A DNA stretch of 64,000 nucleotides, taken from positions 1,116,001 through 1,180,000 of the forward strand of contig JACKOH010000002.1 of NCBI GenBank assembly GCA_024234395.1. The letters run 5' to 3'. Of the stretch, positions 61,733-64,000 are shown piece after piece. The notes beneath the pieces are model-generated. The model made no database searches, had not been told where the DNA came from, and worked only from the letters and a program-made list of their open reading frames with translations. The position numbers and the translations under genes were made by a program. The DNA is from Pseudomonadales bacterium. GTDB lineage: Bacteria > Pseudomonadota > Gammaproteobacteria > Pseudomonadales > Pseudohongiellaceae. Within the stretch, counting starts at the first letter, position 1. The number at the start of each line of letters is the position of its first letter.

Positions 61733-64000
61733 ATGTCCAAAATTCTGAAAATCGGTCTGACTTTACTGGTCCTGGTGCTGGCCCTGTTGCTGCTGGCAGT
61801 TGTCCGGGTGGCCACCCTGGATCCCAACGATTACAAGGATTGGATCGCTACCCGGTTTGAAGAGCAGACCGGTCATGCGTTATCCCTGGACGGTGACATC
61901 AGTCTGACCCTTTATCCGTGGCTGGGAGTCGGGGTGGAACAGGTCAGTGTCGCCAATCGTCCGGGTTTCGGGGATGAACCACTGCTGCAGGCAGATACGG
62001 CACAACTGAGAATCAAGTTGCTGCCCTTGCTGCGGCAGCAGTACGAAATCGATACCGTGCGCCTGCATGGGGTAAACCTCAACCTGGTGGTTAACGGGCA
62101 GGGGGTCGGTAACTGGTCGGACCTGAGCGCTGAGCCCGGTACCGACGAACCGCAAAGCGCAGGAGGTGCAGGTAGCGCACTGACACGTTTTACCATCGGA
62201 GGTGTCGATATCAGTGAGGTGAGTCTGCGCTACGAAGACCAGCGCAGCGGCACCTGGTATTCGATCGACAATCTCACCGTCAACGTGGGGGAACTGTTAT
62301 ACGGGGCACCTATTGAACTCGAAATGGCTCTTGAGGCCGCTACCAATCAACTGGATCTGAGCGCCAGTGTGGAGCTGGCCGGTACCATTAATTACGACCT
62401 GGACAGCGGTCGTTACACGGTTTCTCCATTGACCCTCGGTGCCCGATTCACCGGCCCTACGCTGCCTGATGAGCGGGCGGAGCTGGAACTTGCCACCGCT
62501 ATCGATATCAGTCTGAATGAGGATGAGTTGAGCATTCCCGAGTTGCGTGTTTCGGGTCTGGAAGCGGAACTGACCGCCAGCCTGCAGGGCCAGTCGATAA
62601 GCACCCCGAACCCGGCTTATCAGGGTCAGTTCAATGTGACCGGGGCCGATCTGGCCAGCCTGTTCCAGACCGCTGGAGTGGCGGACCTGGCCAGCCGCCT
62701 GCGACAACTGGACGAGCGGAGCTTTGCCATTCAGGCCAATCCATCGTATCGGGGCGGGGACAGTTATCAATTGGAATTACCCGGTCTGGCCGCCAGTCTG
62801 CTGGGGGCCGATGTAGAAGCCAGTCTGGATGTCTCCGGTACACCCGTCGGCAGCGCCAACCTGAATGGAAGCCTGAAAGCGTCGGGGCCCGATCTGCCCC
62901 TGGTGGTGGAAGTCCTTGGTCAGCTCAGTGGCGGCAACGACGCGCTCTTGAGTCGTGCCAGCAGGGAGATGCGCCAGGTGACGGAACGCCAATTCAACAT
63001 CGAGCTGGAATTCAACGGTGAAGAAAATGGCGGGACGATCTCGGTTCCCACGTTGCAGGCAAGTCTGCTGGGTGCCCGGGTGAATGGAGATTTCCGGGCC
63101 ACTCAGATGGATACCGAAACACCCAGAGTGGCGGGGGTGCTGGATGCCGAGGGACCGGACCTGCCGTTGCTACTGCAACTTGGGGGCCTGCTGCAGGGCG
63201 GGACGGAGTCCCGGTTGTACCAGGTTGCCGGCCGGCTCCGGCAACAGGGTAATCGCAATTTTCAGGTCAACGCACAATTCGACGCGAATCTGGAAGCTGG
63301 CGATATCGTGGTACCGGAATTATCGGCCCGGACCCTGGGCTGGTCTGTCGATGGGCAGGTCGATGCGCGCGGCATGAGTGATCGCGGCGGCACCATCAAT
63401 GGCAGCCTGACTCTGGAGAGTGACGATGCAGCCCCCCTGCTGGCGGCGCTTGAACAGGCTGACCTGGCTGAAGTGGTACAGCGCGTTTCGGCCAGCGTGT
63501 CGGTGTCGGGCAGCCGTTCCGATCTGGCTATCAACCCACTGAATGCCTCAATGACCGTCGCCGGGCCACGGATTCAGGGATCTCCGGTAACTCTGGAGAT
63601 GGACACGGTGGCGCGCCTGGACCTGGAGCGGGAAATCCTCAATCTGCGGTCTTTTTCGGCCACCGGACTGGGCCTGGATACCCGCGGCAGTGTGGAGGTG
63701 GAGCGACTGTTCGGAGAACCGGCGTTTCGTGGACAGATCGATGTTTCCGAATTCGACCTGCGAGGCTTTCTGCAGCAGTTGAACCTGCCCGTGCCGGATA
63801 CCCGCGATGCAACGGCATTGCGCAGGGTCGGCGTGGCTACCCGATTTGACGGCTCGACGGATCGACTGGCGCTGGAGGGACTGACCCTGGTGCTTGACGA
63901 GACCACCTTGCTGGGGAGTCTGTCGATAGCCAGTTTTTCCAATCCCAGTGGGGAATTCACCCTGGAGGTCGACCGCATCGATGTGGATCGATACCTGGCG
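61733..64000 (+). CDS. AsmA-family protein (runs off the right edge)
   Basis: 756 codons are present, with no stop before the edge. The N-terminal membrane anchor (LTLLVLVLALLLLAVVRVA) is followed by the AsmA signature (YKDWIATRFEEQTGHALSLDGDISLTLYPWLGVGVEQVSVAN, LLQADTAQLRIKLLPLLRQQYEIDTVRLHGVNLNLV). A repetitive beta-rich periplasmic body follows. AsmA-like proteins are thought to bridge the periplasm for phospholipid transport. With the DUF748 gene it is the second such protein in the window. Confidence 0.9.
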   Translation, partial: MSKILKIGLTLLVLVLALLLLAVVRVATLDPNDYKDWIATRFEEQTGHALSLDGDISLTLYPWLGVGVEQVSVANRPGFGDEPLLQADTAQLRIKLLPLLRQQYEIDTVRLHGVNLNLVVNGQGVGNWSDLSAEPGTDEPQSAGGAGSALTRFTIGGVDISEVSLRYEDQRSGTWYSIDNLTVNVGELLYGAPIELEMALEAATNQLDLSASVELAGTINYDLDSGRYTVSPLTLGARFTGPTLPDERAELELATAIDISLNEDELSIPELRVSGLEAELTASLQGQSISTPNPAYQGQFNVTGADLASLFQTAGVADLASRLRQLDERSFAIQANPSYRGGDSYQLELPGLAASLLGADVEASLDVSGTPVGSANLNGSLKASGPDLPLVVEVLGQLSGGNDALLSRASREMRQVTERQFNIELEFNGEENGGTISVPTLQASLLGARVNGDFRATQMDTETPRVAGVLDAEGPDLPLLLQLGGLLQGGTESRLYQVAGRLRQQGNRNFQVNAQFDANLEAGDIVVPELSARTLGWSVDGQVDARGMSDRGGTINGSLTLESDDAAPLLAALEQADLAEVVQRVSASVSVSGSRSDLAINPLNASMTVAGPRIQGSPVTLEMDTVARLDLEREILNLRSFSATGLGLDTRGSVEVERLFGEPAFRGQIDVSEFDLRGFLQQLNLPVPDTRDATALRRVGVATRFDGSTDRLALEGLTLVLDETTLLGSLSIASFSNPSGEFTLEVDRIDVDRYLA

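Overview
The window looks like a chromosomal segment of a free-living, probably marine or aquatic gammaproteobacterium of moderately high G+C. The family or genus cannot be fixed from the sequence alone. The strongest taxonomic marks are the linked cell-division and ubiquinone block (TIGR02449-type coiled-coil gene, zapA, a 6S RNA gene, a 5-formyl-THF cyclo-ligase gene, and divergent pepP, ubiH and ubiI), LexA boxes of the CTGT-N8-ACAG type, and many outer-membrane proteins (two TonB-dependent receptors, a DUF5916 barrel, a DUF1302 barrel, DUF2490). No prophage, CRISPR array, plasmid gene, tRNA or rRNA was recognised.

Layout. 0-7 kb: TonB-dependent receptor (-), BlaI/M56 pair (+), PPFKRR-repeat protein plus DUF2490 (-), retropepsin-like protease (+), dienelactone hydrolase (-). 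7-17 kb: DUF5916 outer-membrane protein (+), a large TonB-dependent receptor (-), a TPR/TonB-C protein (-), a Tat-signal aminotransferase (+). 17-28 kb: the SOS mutasome is split into dnaE2 (+) and imuA-imuB (-), each with its own perfect LexA box. Between them lie an EamA transporter, a phytanoyl-CoA dioxygenase, two VOC proteins and a CigR-like lipoprotein. 28-38 kb: ygfA, 6S RNA, zapA and the TIGR02449 gene (-), then pepP-ubiH (+). A BlaI-M56/TonB-TonB operon with paired palindromic operators, DUF1499 and MaoC genes (all -) lie between ubiH and ubiI. 39-47 kb: DUF6445 plus a lipoprotein, DUF2721, two small genes, and an RND/LolA-like/DUF1302 export operon (-). 47-64 kb: ABC exporter, LysE transporter, a decayed phospholipase D gene, DUF748, rlmI, a zinc-ribbon membrane protein, a NatAB-like ABC exporter, an MHS-type MFS transporter, and an AsmA gene that runs off the right edge.

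The most unusual content is repetitive DNA. (i) A MITE family with IS630-like ends (two 268-bp copies in opposite orientation and one 57-bp remnant) has 21-bp inverted ends, two internal hairpins and CTAG targets with apparent TA duplication. One copy lies inside the export operon, one borders a DUF2721 gene that has no ATG, and the remnant lies in the phospholipase D pseudogene. (ii) A second family of about 140 bp, with ends reading TAGCAGCCTGTTGAAAAACTC, occurs in four copies. (iii) Two perfect GGGACAG palindromes follow genes. (iv) Several short tandem repeats (7, 8, 10, 12 and about 24 bp) sit in intergenic DNA.

Three proteins carry a TonB C-terminal-like domain, but no exbB or exbD is present. 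Two BlaI/M56 sensor pairs are present, one fused to TonB-C. These suggest envelope stress or nutrient signalling around the TonB receptors, but that link is inference.
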